From: Neolewinella aurantiaca
GTDB taxonomy: Bacteria; Bacteroidota; Bacteroidia; Chitinophagales; Saprospiraceae
DNA length: 64,000 bases
NCBI RefSeq assembly: GCF_008014675.1
Contig: NZ_VOXD01000006.1
Location: forward strand, 8,521 to 72,520
Reading direction: 5' to 3'
Position 1 is the first letter of the stretch, and each line of letters opens with the position of its first letter. Position numbers and translations under genes: made by a program. The notes under the pieces were generated by a model. That model was not told where the DNA came from. It ran no database searches and worked only from the letters and a program-made list of their open reading frames with translations. Below are positions 54,849 through 63,183 of this stretch, in pieces.

Positions 54849-56529
54849 AGCTTTATTTTTTGCATTAACACTGTTGCTATCAGTGGGTAGTGCTGCTGCC
54901 GCACCATCCTCTGCTGCCACGTCTCTCCTCTCGCGAGGAGCTACCCTCCCTACACAAGTACAAAAACCGCATTTCAGTAGTGATTCTGCACTCAAAACGC
55001 GAAGCGTTTTCACGAGCCTCTCCCTCGTGGGGAGGGGTTGTGGAGGGGGGTTTGCAGCCGATGCAGACTTCTATAGGGAAAGTAGCTCCCAAGGAGCAGG
55101 GCCGGAAGAGAGGGAATCCTCCGATCGTCATTATGCCATGACAACCCAGGCGCAGATCATCTACAACCGGATTCTGGCAATGGAACTGGACGGTGCGCAG
55201 TCGGACCTGGACGTATTCCGCGAGCGTTACCCCACTAACCTGGCTGCGGAGCACCTCGAGAGTTACCTCGATTTCTTTCGCCTCTACCTCAATGGCGACG
55301 AAAGGATCGATGAGCGCCTCTCGGCCCGCTTTGACCGCAGAATAGATGCTCTGGAAGACGGCGAAGAGAGCTCTCCCTACTTTCGTTATGCGCTCGCCGA
55401 AGCGCGCCTTCACCGCAGCCTGATCCACCTTCGTTTCGAACGGCACCTGGCTGCGTTCCGCGAGCTCAATAAAGCCCACAAACTGTTGCGGGACAATGCT
55501 AAGGAATTCCCCGACTTCCTGCTGACGTACAAAGACCTCGGGTTACTGCATGCTGCCGTTGGCAGCATCCCACCTCAGTATAAATGGGGCGTAGAATTGT
55601 TCAGCTCCCTAAACGGAACTATTGCTGAAGGAAGGGCTGAAATCGCGCTCGCGCTGTCCGACGAGAACAACCCTTTTCTCCTCGAGACCCAGGTACTTTC
55701 GGCCTTTCTGGAACTCCACCTTGCCGGGGAACCCGAGGCAGCCTTCGAGAAAATAAACAACCTTGGCCTGAAGCCGAAGACCAACTCACTCCACTGTTTC
55801 ATCCTGGCCAACCTGGCGATGCGCAGCGGCCGCAACGATCTGGCCCTGCGTACGCTCGAGAACCAGCCCCGCGGCGGAGCCGCGGAAGACTTCCCTTACC
55901 TCGACTTTATGCTGGGCCTGGCAAAACTACGGACCCTGGACCCTACAGCACGCCTGTACTTCCAATCGTTCAACGTGCGGTACGCCGGACGGCATTTTAA
56001 GGAAGAAGCGCAGCAAAAAATCGCCTGGGCTTACCTGCTCGGCGGAGACGAAGAAGGGTACCATAAGGCAATGTCGCGCATTGGTGGCGGAAGCAAAGCC
56101 GGTGGCGACCAAAACGCAGCAATGGAGGCAGCCCGCCACCAAATCCCTCAACCGGAACTGCTGCGCGCCCGGCTCCTCTTCGACGGCAACTATTGCACCC
56201 GCGCCCGCGCCCGACTGGAAAAGATCGACATCTCCACCCTCAGCGAAATCGAACGCCTGGAATATTATTACCGTACCGGCCGCGTTCTCGACGGCCTGAA
56301 CGACTACGACGGAGCGCTGTCTTTTTACCTCCAGACTGTCAGGATGGGAAGAGACAACCCCGCTTTTTACGCCTGCAAATCGGCCCTGCAGGCCGGCTTG
56401 ATCGAAGAAAAACGCGGTAATAAGGAGCTCGCACAGAAGTATTTTTCCGATTGTCTCGACATCTCCCCGGCAGAATACAAAACTGGCCTGCACATCCTGG
56501 CCAAATCAGGACTGGACCGGGTCCAGTAA
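54841..56529 (+). CDS. Exported helical-repeat (TPR-like) protein of unknown function (562 aa)
   Basis: Not recognised beyond fold. A signal peptide (MLRALFFALTLLLSVGSAAAA) is followed by about 60 residues that read as translated intergenic repeat (54993-55050, see separate entry), then from about residue 100 a helix-rich body with TPR-like periodicity (for example ALRTLENQPRGGAAEDF and the YYYRTGRVLDGLNDYDGAL segment). It starts within the pterin-dehydratase stop, so the two are coupled. A 20-mer copy at 56193 encodes CTRARARLE. Function unknown; scaffolding in the envelope is a guess. Confidence 0.75.
   Translation: MLRALFFALTLLLSVGSAAAAPSSAATSLLSRGATLPTQVQKPHFSSDSALKTRSVFTSLSLVGRGCGGGFAADADFYRESSSQGAGPEERESSDRHYAMTTQAQIIYNRILAMELDGAQSDLDVFRERYPTNLAAEHLESYLDFFRLYLNGDERIDERLSARFDRRIDALEDGEESSPYFRYALAEARLHRSLIHLRFERHLAAFRELNKAHKLLRDNAKEFPDFLLTYKDLGLLHAAVGSIPPQYKWGVELFSSLNGTIAEGRAEIALALSDENNPFLLETQVLSAFLELHLAGEPEAAFEKINNLGLKPKTNSLHCFILANLAMRSGRNDLALRTLENQPRGGAAEDFPYLDFMLGLAKLRTLDPTARLYFQSFNVRYAGRHFKEEAQQKIAWAYLLGGDEEGYHKAMSRIGGGSKAGGDQNAAMEAARHQIPQPELLRARLLFDGNYCTRARARLEKIDISTLSEIERLEYYYRTGRVLDGLNDYDGALSFYLQTVRMGRDNPAFYACKSALQAGLIEEKRGNKELAQKYFSDCLDISPAEYKTGLHILAKSGLDRVQ
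54993..55050 (-). repeat. Fragment of the ~600-bp intergenic repeat inside a coding sequence
   Basis: The run CAAAACGCGAAGCGTTTTCA and CGTGGGGAGGGGTTG correspond to the reverse complement of the CGCTACGCGTTTTGGGTTGC box and the CCCCTCCCCACGGGG hairpin of the repeat at 1-1830. It is read through in frame, about residues 51-70, between the signal peptide and the helical body. Confidence 0.7.
56193..56212 (+). repeat. Dispersed 20-mer copy (inside the helical-repeat gene)
   Basis: TTGCACCCGCGCCCGCGCCC, with one change from the consensus. It encodes CTRARAR. Confidence 0.7.
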
Positions 56530-56573
56530 ACCGTTAGCGTACGGAGCCGCCCAGGTCAGCGCAATACCCTTCT

Positions 56574-56742
56574 CTTTAGAGCTTGTTCGGGTTTTGCCTT
56601 CTGGCTGATTACCGACAAATTCGATGCTGAACGATGAGCGAGAAACTTGCATAACCATAGCTGTGGAAATTTTGAGCGAAGAAGTGCAGCATTAAATTTG
56701 GTGCAAGCAAGCCGAAGTATTAAACCCGAACAAGCTCTTAAA
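56574..56742. mobile_element. Possible MITE (about 169 bases, 17-bp perfect inverted ends)
   Basis: AGAGCTTGTTCGGGTTT (56578-56594) is matched exactly in reverse at 56722-56738, with CTTT/AAAG extending the ends with one extra base. The interior is AT-richer than its surroundings and has no gene. Size and form fit a non-autonomous element. I see no clear target duplication. It fills most of the 334-base gap before 56864; the rest is unremarkable. Confidence 0.5.
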
Positions 56743-56863
56743 GCACAGCAGCCGTATGCTCTAAATATCTAACTATCAACCCCGGGGTAATAACATCGGG
56801 CTACCCGAAAGAAAAATTGTCTTATCTTATCACACATTTTTCCTTCATCTCTATCCACGCAGC

Positions 56864-57994
56864 ATGCGCGCCCTCCTGTTATTACTACTCCTTTCTTTCC
56901 TACCTGCTTTGAACCTGCAGGCACAGAAAAGAAATACCGACCTCGTCGTCTTTGCTGACGGCACAACGAAAGAGGGTACTGTCCGAAAGTCTGGTGTGTC
57001 CGGCTACGGCCGGGCCATCCGGTTTGCAGAGCGGGGAGTCGAAGATGAGCAGCAGCTGAGTCCCACCAGCGTTTCCGAGTTTACCCTTGCCGGCAACGGT
57101 CGCACTTACCGCTCCGTTACGGCCGAAATTCCTGATCCGGGCCAGCGGGGCAAACCCGTGTTGCAGCAGCGGTTCGGCGAAGTGCTTATTGACGGAGAAA
57201 TTCAACTCATCCGGGTCAATCTCGACGGTAACGAATACGACGCTAAAGCCCTTGGCACAGAGAACTATTTTTACCTGCTGCGTCAGGATGACATAGAGTT
57301 GGTACTGGAGCTCACTACTATCGTCATTTATGAACGGCTGCACGCCAACCCCAGCCGGTTCCGCAACAAATTGAAGTTTTTCGTCAGAAGCTGTGACGAC
57401 GTAATTGAACAAGCCCGCCGGGCCGACTTCAACGACGCCTCGATCATGCGCGTGCTCCGCAATTACAGCGAATGCGAGCACCTGCAGCAGGTCGAGATCA
57501 ACGAAGGTCGTATTCCCAGCCGGATCAACTACCGCCACTCCATCATTGCTTCTAACCTGGTCATGCGGGACATGAATTACGATACGGATCAGTTCTCGCT
57601 TGGCATCAGTTACGAAATCGAAGCTGCGGCCTCCCAACGAATGAAGTGGTTCGGAATGCTGTTTTCCCTCGGCTACGTGTACAACAGTTTTCGCTGGGAA
57701 GAACAGTTCAATGTAGCCCAATCGATGGTGAAGGGAAACGTCTCGTTGGCTTTTTCTCCCGTTCATAAAGAAGATTTCACCGTGCAGCTCACCGCAGGCC
57801 TGAGTAACTACAATGCGTTCGATTCCAGTTTCAACAGTTTCTTTTCCAACAACTACTTCCTGCTCAGTACGGGACTGCGGGTGCGGCACAAGAACGTTGT
57901 GGCTCACCTTAGCTACGAACATACACCCAACCAGATCAAGGAACAACCCGGCAATATTCTGGTCATGGGGCTGGGATACAAGCTACCATTTTAG
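56864..57994 (+). CDS. Outer-membrane-type exported protein of unknown function (376 aa)
   Basis: Signal peptide (MRALLLLLLLSFLPALNLQAQ), then an N-terminal beta-rich segment (about 25-165), a middle helical segment with two cysteines (SCDDVIEQ and SECEHL), and a C-terminal half of alternating strands (about residues 230-376) ending in a beta-strand with terminal Phe (GLGYKLPF). This suggests an outer-membrane beta-barrel. I recognise no named family. Monocistronic; no clear promoter. Confidence 0.7.
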   Translation: MRALLLLLLLSFLPALNLQAQKRNTDLVVFADGTTKEGTVRKSGVSGYGRAIRFAERGVEDEQQLSPTSVSEFTLAGNGRTYRSVTAEIPDPGQRGKPVLQQRFGEVLIDGEIQLIRVNLDGNEYDAKALGTENYFYLLRQDDIELVLELTTIVIYERLHANPSRFRNKLKFFVRSCDDVIEQARRADFNDASIMRVLRNYSECEHLQQVEINEGRIPSRINYRHSIIASNLVMRDMNYDTDQFSLGISYEIEAAASQRMKWFGMLFSLGYVYNSFRWEEQFNVAQSMVKGNVSLAFSPVHKEDFTVQLTAGLSNYNAFDSSFNSFFSNNYFLLSTGLRVRHKNVVAHLSYEHTPNQIKEQPGNILVMGLGYKLPF

Positions 57995-58028
57995 GCGATA
58001 GTCCATCACCTACCGGGAAGAAAGATGT

Positions 58029-58047
58029 GGCGCGGGCGCAGGTGCAA
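58029..58047 (-). repeat. Dispersed 20-mer copy (intergenic)
   Basis: GGCGCGGGCGCAGGTGCAA, an exact reverse match to the consensus, 159 bases before nadE. Confidence 0.85.
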
Positions 58048-58152
58048 AAAGAGCTTATACCAAACCACTCTGACTTAGGTAAAGAATAAGAGACAGAATG
58101 GTAAGCATGCTATCTTTACTCTCAGGCACAAAAACAAGCCCCGCAACTTAGT

Positions 58153-58184
58153 TTTGTTTTTAAACTAACTATATCCTATCTTTG
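58153..58184 (+). promoter_or_regulatory. Promoter of nadE (TTTG-N20-TATCTTTG)
   Basis: A -33 TTTG at 58153-58156 and a perfect -7 box at 58177-58184 with 20 bases between. Predicted leader about 18 bases. Confidence 0.8.
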
Positions 58185-58205
58185 CTGTAACCAAACGAAA
58201 CTGTT

Positions 58206-59846
58206 ATGAACATCGCCCTCGCCCAAATCAATGTCCACGTAGGGAATTTTGATGCCAATCTGGCTAAAATGCTGGATTATACCGCCCGGGCCAAGGCACA
58301 GGGTGCCGACATCGTCGTTTTCCCTGAATTAGCTACCGTTGGCTATCCGCCCCGTGATTTTCTTGAATTCGACGACTTTGTCGAAAAAGCGGAAGCTGTT
58401 ATTCAGGAATTGGCCAAGGCTGCCGACGGAATCGCGATTGTAGTAGGCTCCATCACCCGCAACCCCGTCGTTGAAGGTAAAGACCTTTACAACAGCGCTT
58501 ACTTTCTTGCCAACGGTCGCGTACAGAACATACAGCATAAAACGCTGCTGCCGACTTACGACATCTTCGATGAGTACCGCTACTTCGAGCCGGCCCACGA
58601 GTGGGGCGTGGTGCGATATATGGACAAAACCATCGCCCTGGTTGTTTGCGAAGACAGCTGGAACGTCGGCAACGAGAACCCGCTGTACAAGATCAACCCG
58701 ATGGACATGATGATGGAGCACAAGCCGGACCTGATCATCAATGTCTCCGCCAGCCCCTTCGCCTATGACCACGCCGCCAACCGCATTGAGGTGATGCAGA
58801 CCAACTGCAAGCTCTACAACCTGCCGATGTACTACGTCAACCACGTCGGTGCGCAGACGGAGGTTTTGTTCGACGGGGGCTCCCTCGTCCTCCACGCCGA
58901 CGGGACGGTGATCGATGAGATGCCCTACTTCAAGGAGAGCATGCGGATCTACAACACCGAAGAGGTGAAGAGCAAGGACAACGTCTCCGGTGAAGAGCCG
59001 AAGGACAAGATGACGCTGATTCACGACGGCATCGTGACGGGCATTAAGAACTACTTCGGTAAGCTGGGGTTCAAGCGTGCCATTTTAGGTCTCAGCGGAG
59101 GGATTGACTCTGCGTTGGTAGCCGTGCTTGCCGCCCGCGCCCTTGGCCCCGAAAACGTACGCTGCATCCTGCTGCCGAGCCAGTACAGCTCAGACCACTC
59201 CGTGAACGACGCGCGTGAGCTTGCCCAGAACCTCGGTTGCCAGTACGACATCATCCCTATTGAAGGCATCTACGATGCCTACATGGACGTCCTGAAGCCT
59301 CACTTCTGGGGCAAAGACGAAGGTCTTGCCGAAGAAAACCTTCAGGCCCGCGCCCGGGGAATGCTGCTCATGGCCTTCAGTAATAAATTCGGTAACATTC
59401 TGCTGAACACCTCCAATAAATCCGAAATGGCCGTCGGCTACGGCACGCTCTACGGCGATATGTGCGGCGGTCTCAGCGTGATCGGCGACGTGTACAAAAC
59501 GGAATGTTTCGAGCTGGCCCGCTACATCAATAAAGACGGCGAGGTGATCCCCGACAACATCATTACCAAGCCACCGAGCGCCGAGCTCAAACCCGATCAG
59601 TTCGACTCCGACTCCCTGCCGCCCTACGACCAACTCGACGCCGTCCTGTACCAGTACATCGAGTGCACCAAAAGCCCTCAGGACATCATCGGGATGGGCT
59701 TCGACGAAGCCCTCGTGAAACGCACCCTGCGCCTCGTCAACATCAACGAGTTCAAACGCTACCAGACCGCACCGGTACTGCGCGTAAGCAGCAAAAGCTT
59801 CGGAATGGGGCGCCGGATGCCGATTGTGGCGAAGTATTTGAATTAG
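58206..59846 (+). CDS. nadE: Glutamine-dependent NAD+ synthetase (546 aa)
   Basis: Last step of NAD synthesis: amidates deamido-NAD using ammonia from glutamine. The N-terminal nitrilase-type amidase domain (about 1-260) has the triad Glu41 (FPELATVGYPP), Lys in HKTLLPTYD and Cys in VVCEDSWN. The C-terminal synthetase domain has the ATP loop LGLSGGIDSALVAVLA (about residue 294), NTSNKSEMAVGYGTLYGD and the terminal region with FGMGRRMP. Length is standard for the two-domain form. Its own promoter is visible, and two ADP-ribosylglycohydrolase genes follow on the same strand. Confidence 0.96.
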   Translation: MNIALAQINVHVGNFDANLAKMLDYTARAKAQGADIVVFPELATVGYPPRDFLEFDDFVEKAEAVIQELAKAADGIAIVVGSITRNPVVEGKDLYNSAYFLANGRVQNIQHKTLLPTYDIFDEYRYFEPAHEWGVVRYMDKTIALVVCEDSWNVGNENPLYKINPMDMMMEHKPDLIINVSASPFAYDHAANRIEVMQTNCKLYNLPMYYVNHVGAQTEVLFDGGSLVLHADGTVIDEMPYFKESMRIYNTEEVKSKDNVSGEEPKDKMTLIHDGIVTGIKNYFGKLGFKRAILGLSGGIDSALVAVLAARALGPENVRCILLPSQYSSDHSVNDARELAQNLGCQYDIIPIEGIYDAYMDVLKPHFWGKDEGLAEENLQARARGMLLMAFSNKFGNILLNTSNKSEMAVGYGTLYGDMCGGLSVIGDVYKTECFELARYINKDGEVIPDNIITKPPSAELKPDQFDSDSLPPYDQLDAVLYQYIECTKSPQDIIGMGFDEALVKRTLRLVNINEFKRYQTAPVLRVSSKSFGMGRRMPIVAKYLN

Positions 59847-59854
59847 TCTCATGA

Positions 59855-59903
59855 CTGGGCTGAGCGCCTCCGGCGCGATTCGGGCCAGAGGCGCTCAACC
59901 CAG
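59855..59903. terminator. Hairpin after nadE
   Basis: CTGGGCTGAGCGCCTC and GAGGCGCTCAACCCAG pair with one mismatch across a 17-base loop. There is no T run, so it may be a weak terminator or a processing signal between nadE and the next gene. Confidence 0.5.
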
Positions 59904-59916
59904 ATAGCTCACCACT

Positions 59917-60888
59917 ATGAACCCAATAACCACCGCCCTCCTCGGCCTATCCGTAGCGGACGCCATCGGCGTCCCCGTAGAATTTCAGACCCGGAGCGAA
60001 CTGGATAAAAACCCGGTGACCGACATTCGGGGCTACGGTACGTACTACCAGCCGCCGGGCTATTTCTCCGACGACAGCAGCCTGGCCTTCGGCCTGGCGG
60101 AAAGCCTGGCTACGGGGAGCTTTGATTTGGTGGATCAGTCGAAACGGTTGATCAACTATAAACACCACGGTTACTGGACCCCCAATGATGAAATCTTCGA
60201 CATCGGCATGACGACCAGCCGGGCCATCGACCACCTGGGAAACCTGTTCCGGAACAATAAAACCTCAGAACTGAGCACCCTGCACCAAAGCGCCAAAGAA
60301 TCTGACAACGGCAACGGCGCCCTCATGCGCATCTTCCCGCTCTACGCCTACCTGCGCGACAAGCCCGTGGCGGAGTGGATCGCACCCATCTGGCAGCATT
60401 CGGCGCTCACGCACGGGCACATCCGTTCGGTGTGTTGCTGCTTTTTGTACCTGCGTTTTTGCCATCACATCGTTACCGCTGAGAAGAAGGAGAAAGCATT
60501 GGAGCTGGCCCGCCGGGAGCTGCTCGATTTCCTGATGGCAGCTAATCTGCCCCTCGAGGAACTCGATACTTTAGCGACGCTCATCAAGGCGGACTTTGCC
60601 AGGGTGGCGCGCACGCAGGTGCGGGGTTCGGGTTACGTGGTGCAAAGTTTGGAGGCCGCGCTCTGGTCCATCTTCAATGCTGACAACTACCGCGACACCG
60701 TCCTGAACGCCGTAAACCTGGGCGAGGATACCGACACCACCGCCTGCATCGCAGGCGCCCCCGCCGCACTGCTCTACGGTGTAGAATCTATCCCCGCCAA
60801 CTGGCTGGAAGCCCTCGCCCGCCGCGAAGAGATCATCGACTTAGGAGACAGGTTAAATGCCACCTACCCCACACCCAACGTGCGGTAG
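59917..60888 (+). CDS. ADP-ribosylglycohydrolase family protein, DraG-like (323 aa)
   Basis: Probably removes ADP-ribose from proteins or nucleic acids, or hydrolyses related molecules. Family markers: an N-terminal SVADAIGVPVEF, the metal-binding SDDSS (about residue 51; Ser replaces the usual Thr), SDNGNGALMRIFP, SALTHGH and the C-terminal GEDTDTTACIAG. All metal-binding acidic residues appear intact. A 20-mer copy (60606) lies in ARTQVRGSGY, a region that is itself conserved in the family. Follows nadE by 70 bases. Confidence 0.9.
   Translation: MNPITTALLGLSVADAIGVPVEFQTRSELDKNPVTDIRGYGTYYQPPGYFSDDSSLAFGLAESLATGSFDLVDQSKRLINYKHHGYWTPNDEIFDIGMTTSRAIDHLGNLFRNNKTSELSTLHQSAKESDNGNGALMRIFPLYAYLRDKPVAEWIAPIWQHSALTHGHIRSVCCCFLYLRFCHHIVTAEKKEKALELARRELLDFLMAANLPLEELDTLATLIKADFARVARTQVRGSGYVVQSLEAALWSIFNADNYRDTVLNAVNLGEDTDTTACIAGAPAALLYGVESIPANWLEALARREEIIDLGDRLNATYPTPNVR
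60606..60622 (-). repeat. Dispersed 20-mer-like copy (inside an ADP-ribosylglycohydrolase gene)
   Basis: GGCGCGCACGCAGGTGC on plus, an exact reverse match to 17 bases of the consensus, in a conserved coding stretch. Confidence 0.6.
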
Positions 60889-60954
60889 CAACGTAACACC
60901 TTTCACACCTCCAATTCGCGGCAGCCCTAACGAACCAAAATCCTGTCCTTAACC

Positions 60955-61013
60955 AAAGACTCCGAAGGAGTCAAACGTACCCAACTCCGGATGGAGTCAG
61001 TCGCAAAGCGACT
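60955..61013. repeat. Cluster of small hairpins before the second ADP-ribosylglycohydrolase
   Basis: Three short palindromes stand in a row: GACTCC-gaa-GGAGTC, ACTCC-ggat-GGAGT and GTCGC-aaa-GCGAC. No gene lies in this 164-base gap. Confidence 0.5.
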
Positions 61014-61052
61014 ACGTAATCCGGGGTTCTTCCGAACGCAAAGCAGAGAAAT

Positions 61053-61826
61053 ATGAAAGGAGCCATCCTCGGAGACATCATCGGCAGCCGCCTCGAACGC
61101 AACGGTGCCAAAGACTACGACTTCGACCTCTTCACCACCGAGTGCCACTTTACCGACGACACCGTACTTACCGTCGCCGTTGCCGACGCCATCCTGAACC
61201 AACTCGATTACGGCGAGACCATCAAAGACTACGCGCTCCGTTACCCCGACGCCGGTTACGGCGGCACCTTCAAAAAGTGGATGCGCGATGAACTCGAAGA
61301 AGAATACTCCAGCTGGGGCAACGGTTCCGCCATGCGCGTCAGTCCCGTCGGCTGGCTCTTCAACGACATAGAATCGGTGCTTCGCGAAGCGAAAGCATCT
61401 GCGCTGCCCACCCACGGCCACCCGGAAGGCGTGAAGGGTGCTCAGGCGATTGCCGCTGCGATCTTCCTCGCCCGGCAGGGCGGCGGCAAAGAAGACATCC
61501 GCCAGTACATCACCGAGACCTTTGGGTATAACCTCCGCCGCACCATCGAAGAAATTCGGCCGGACTACGCTTTCGACGTGAGCTGCGCCGGTTCCGTCCC
61601 TGAATCCATCATCGCTTTCCTCGACTCCAAAGATTTGCTCGACAGCATCCGCCTGGCCATTTCCCTCGGCGGAGACACCGACACCCAGGCGGCGATGGCA
61701 GGGAGTATTTCGGAGGCTTTTTACGGCCCGGTTCCAGCTCCGGTTGAAGAGGTGATGAATGCCTTTTTGCCGGATGAATTTATTGACGTGATCGGGATGT
61801 TTGAGCGGGCGCTTCAGGTTGGGTGA
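61053..61826 (+). CDS. ADP-ribosylglycohydrolase family protein, second copy (257 aa)
   Basis: Shorter relative of the preceding gene. It has GAILGDIIGSRLE at the N-terminus, HFTDDTVLTVAVADA (metal-binding DDT), WGNGSAMRVSP, a THGH motif, and SLGGDTDTQAAMAGSISEAF. The catalytic acidic residues are complete. Sequence differs clearly from the first copy, so they are not recent duplicates. Such compact forms resemble plant- and phage-type DraG-like enzymes. Preceded by hairpins rather than a clear promoter. Confidence 0.92.
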   Translation: MKGAILGDIIGSRLERNGAKDYDFDLFTTECHFTDDTVLTVAVADAILNQLDYGETIKDYALRYPDAGYGGTFKKWMRDELEEEYSSWGNGSAMRVSPVGWLFNDIESVLREAKASALPTHGHPEGVKGAQAIAAAIFLARQGGGKEDIRQYITETFGYNLRRTIEEIRPDYAFDVSCAGSVPESIIAFLDSKDLLDSIRLAISLGGDTDTQAAMAGSISEAFYGPVPAPVEEVMNAFLPDEFIDVIGMFERALQVG

Positions 61827-61935
61827 TTTGTTCCGCAGCCTTCAGGCTGCGCTGAAACTTTTCCTCAAGGCTTTCACACTGTATTTTTGAGAGTGTTTGC
61901 GGGCGTTTAGTGCGCTTATCAGCTGTCATTTACCC

Positions 61936-62026
61936 GTAGGCCCGGGTTTGCTTTGCAGCTGCCTACGGCGGTCAGCCGGAGGCTTGACAGCCTAAATTTC
62001 AAGCCTCCGGCTGAAGCCGGGCCTAC
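61936..62026. repeat. Palindromic REP-like element, first copy
   Basis: Outer arms GTAGGCCCGG and CCGGGCCTAC (61936-61945, 62017-62026) enclose inner arms CAGCCGGAGGCTTG and its complement (61973-61986, 62000-62013). An inverted relative occurs at about 62795-62877 on the other side of the GldM-like fragment. A smaller hairpin, GCAGCC-ttca-GGCTGC, lies at 61836-61851. Confidence 0.8.
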
Positions 62027-62029
62027 TGA

Positions 62030-62533
62030 TTACTTCAACTCAAAACTCAAGGTCTCCCCTACTTGGTCCACGAGTGCGCCGGGGCATCGGTAGCGGATTT
62101 TGGTGAAGATGTAGCGATTGCCGGGTTGGGCTTGATCAATAAGTGCCCGGGCTTCAGGCTCGTACTTGCCGCCTTCGTTTGTCACAATTTCGGCGTCGTT
62201 GCTTGTAGATATCCGGATGATCTCGTAGCTGATCGTCTTACAGACGGCACAAATATCAAAGCCTTCAATTTGGGCATATAGGCCTTGCTGTGATTTGAAA
62301 ACAATAGTTCTAACCCATTCCGTAGTCTTAGGGCCATAATTGCCTACTCTAGGTACGGCTGGTAAAGGCTTCGTGTTGAATTGATATTGTTCTCTTGTCC
62401 CGTCTTCCAGCGTCACGGTAATCTCAACAAAGCCTGACTCAGCAGAGCGCAATCTGAAGCCGTAGTTAGTTTGACTTATCTCTAAGGGTATTGCTTCTGG
62501 CTCTTTCTCGTCACCATAAGATGGCCGTACGTC
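62030..62533 (-). pseudogene. N-terminally truncated GldM C-terminal-domain-like gene
   Basis: The frame runs from after a TGA (62534-62536) to the stop at 62030 with no ATG; the first possible start is a TTG at 62452. The readable product, about 165 residues, has the end of one GldM-type domain (FVEITVTLEDGTREQYQF, KPLPAVPRVG) and then a second beta-rich domain (GFDICAVCKTISYEIIR, QAQPGNRYIFTKIRYRCPG, LSFELK). These match the last domains of the gliding/T9SS motor protein GldM or of standalone GldM-C-like proteins. It is flanked by inverted REP-like elements, which suggests it is a fragment. It might still be expressed from the TTG. Confidence 0.55.
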
Positions 62534-62701
62534 AGGTTTACAAACTATAGTTTACGGGAGGCTTCACGCAGACACATAGATTTGAAGTGAATTTACGTTA
62601 ACACCCGCTATTCAGCAAGTAAAGACCTTTTTTTGTGAATTAAACACCATTTCTACCTATTAACCCTATTAATACGCTCTGTTTGAAAACCTGAATTTTC
62701 A

Positions 62702-62720
62702 GGGCGGGGCCGCAGGTGCA
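62702..62720 (-). repeat. Dispersed 20-mer copy (intergenic)
   Basis: GGGCGGGGCCGCAGGTGCA on plus, a reverse copy with two changes, next to a hairpin. Confidence 0.6.
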
Positions 62721-62794
62721 ATAATTGTTCTTCAGGCTTCAGCCTGAAAGGGTTCCACTGCAAGAAACAGCCCGGTTACTACCTGCTTTCCTAT

Positions 62795-62877
62795 CCTTCA
62801 GCCGGAGCTTCACAACTCCAAGCCTCCGGCTGACCGCCGTAGGCAGCTGCGAAGCAAACCCGAGCCTACTGATCAAC
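62795..62877. repeat. Palindromic REP-like element, second (inverted) copy
   Basis: Carries the same blocks as 61936-62026 in reverse: CCTCCGGCTGACCGCCGTAG, then GGCAGCTGC, AAGCAAACCCG and GCCTACTGAT, with scattered changes. Confidence 0.75.
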
Positions 62878-63183
62878 TTATCCTTCCTCCAACTTCCACC
62901 GATTACCCGGTACACACGATTTCTGCTCTCCTCAGGTTGCAGGAGGTACGCCTCGGGCATATCCCGCTTCACTACATCGTTCCCCCTTGCGGGTAAAACC
63001 ACCTGAACCATCAGGTACTAATGCCTGAGTTGGGCGTTTCGCGATACGGTAAAGCAGCAAGAGTTGATACATTGGATCAGCGTACCAAAAGTAACCTGGC
63101 AGGTTTCTCCTCCTTTCCTGAGAAAGGTGACGCCTTTTTCCTTCGAGCACCGCCCTCCTGTACTAACCCATACTTCTTCTATC

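Larger units (their letters stand above)
62534..63183. other. Intergenic region with AT-rich start and repeat copies
   Basis: About 650 bases with no convincing gene. The first 160 are AT-rich. Then come a CCTGAA-tt-TTCAGG hairpin (62690-62703) overlapping a 20-mer copy, a TTCAGGCTTCAGCCTGAA hairpin (62732-62749), and the second REP-like copy. It should contain the promoter of the gene at 63184; none was recognised. Confidence 0.5.
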
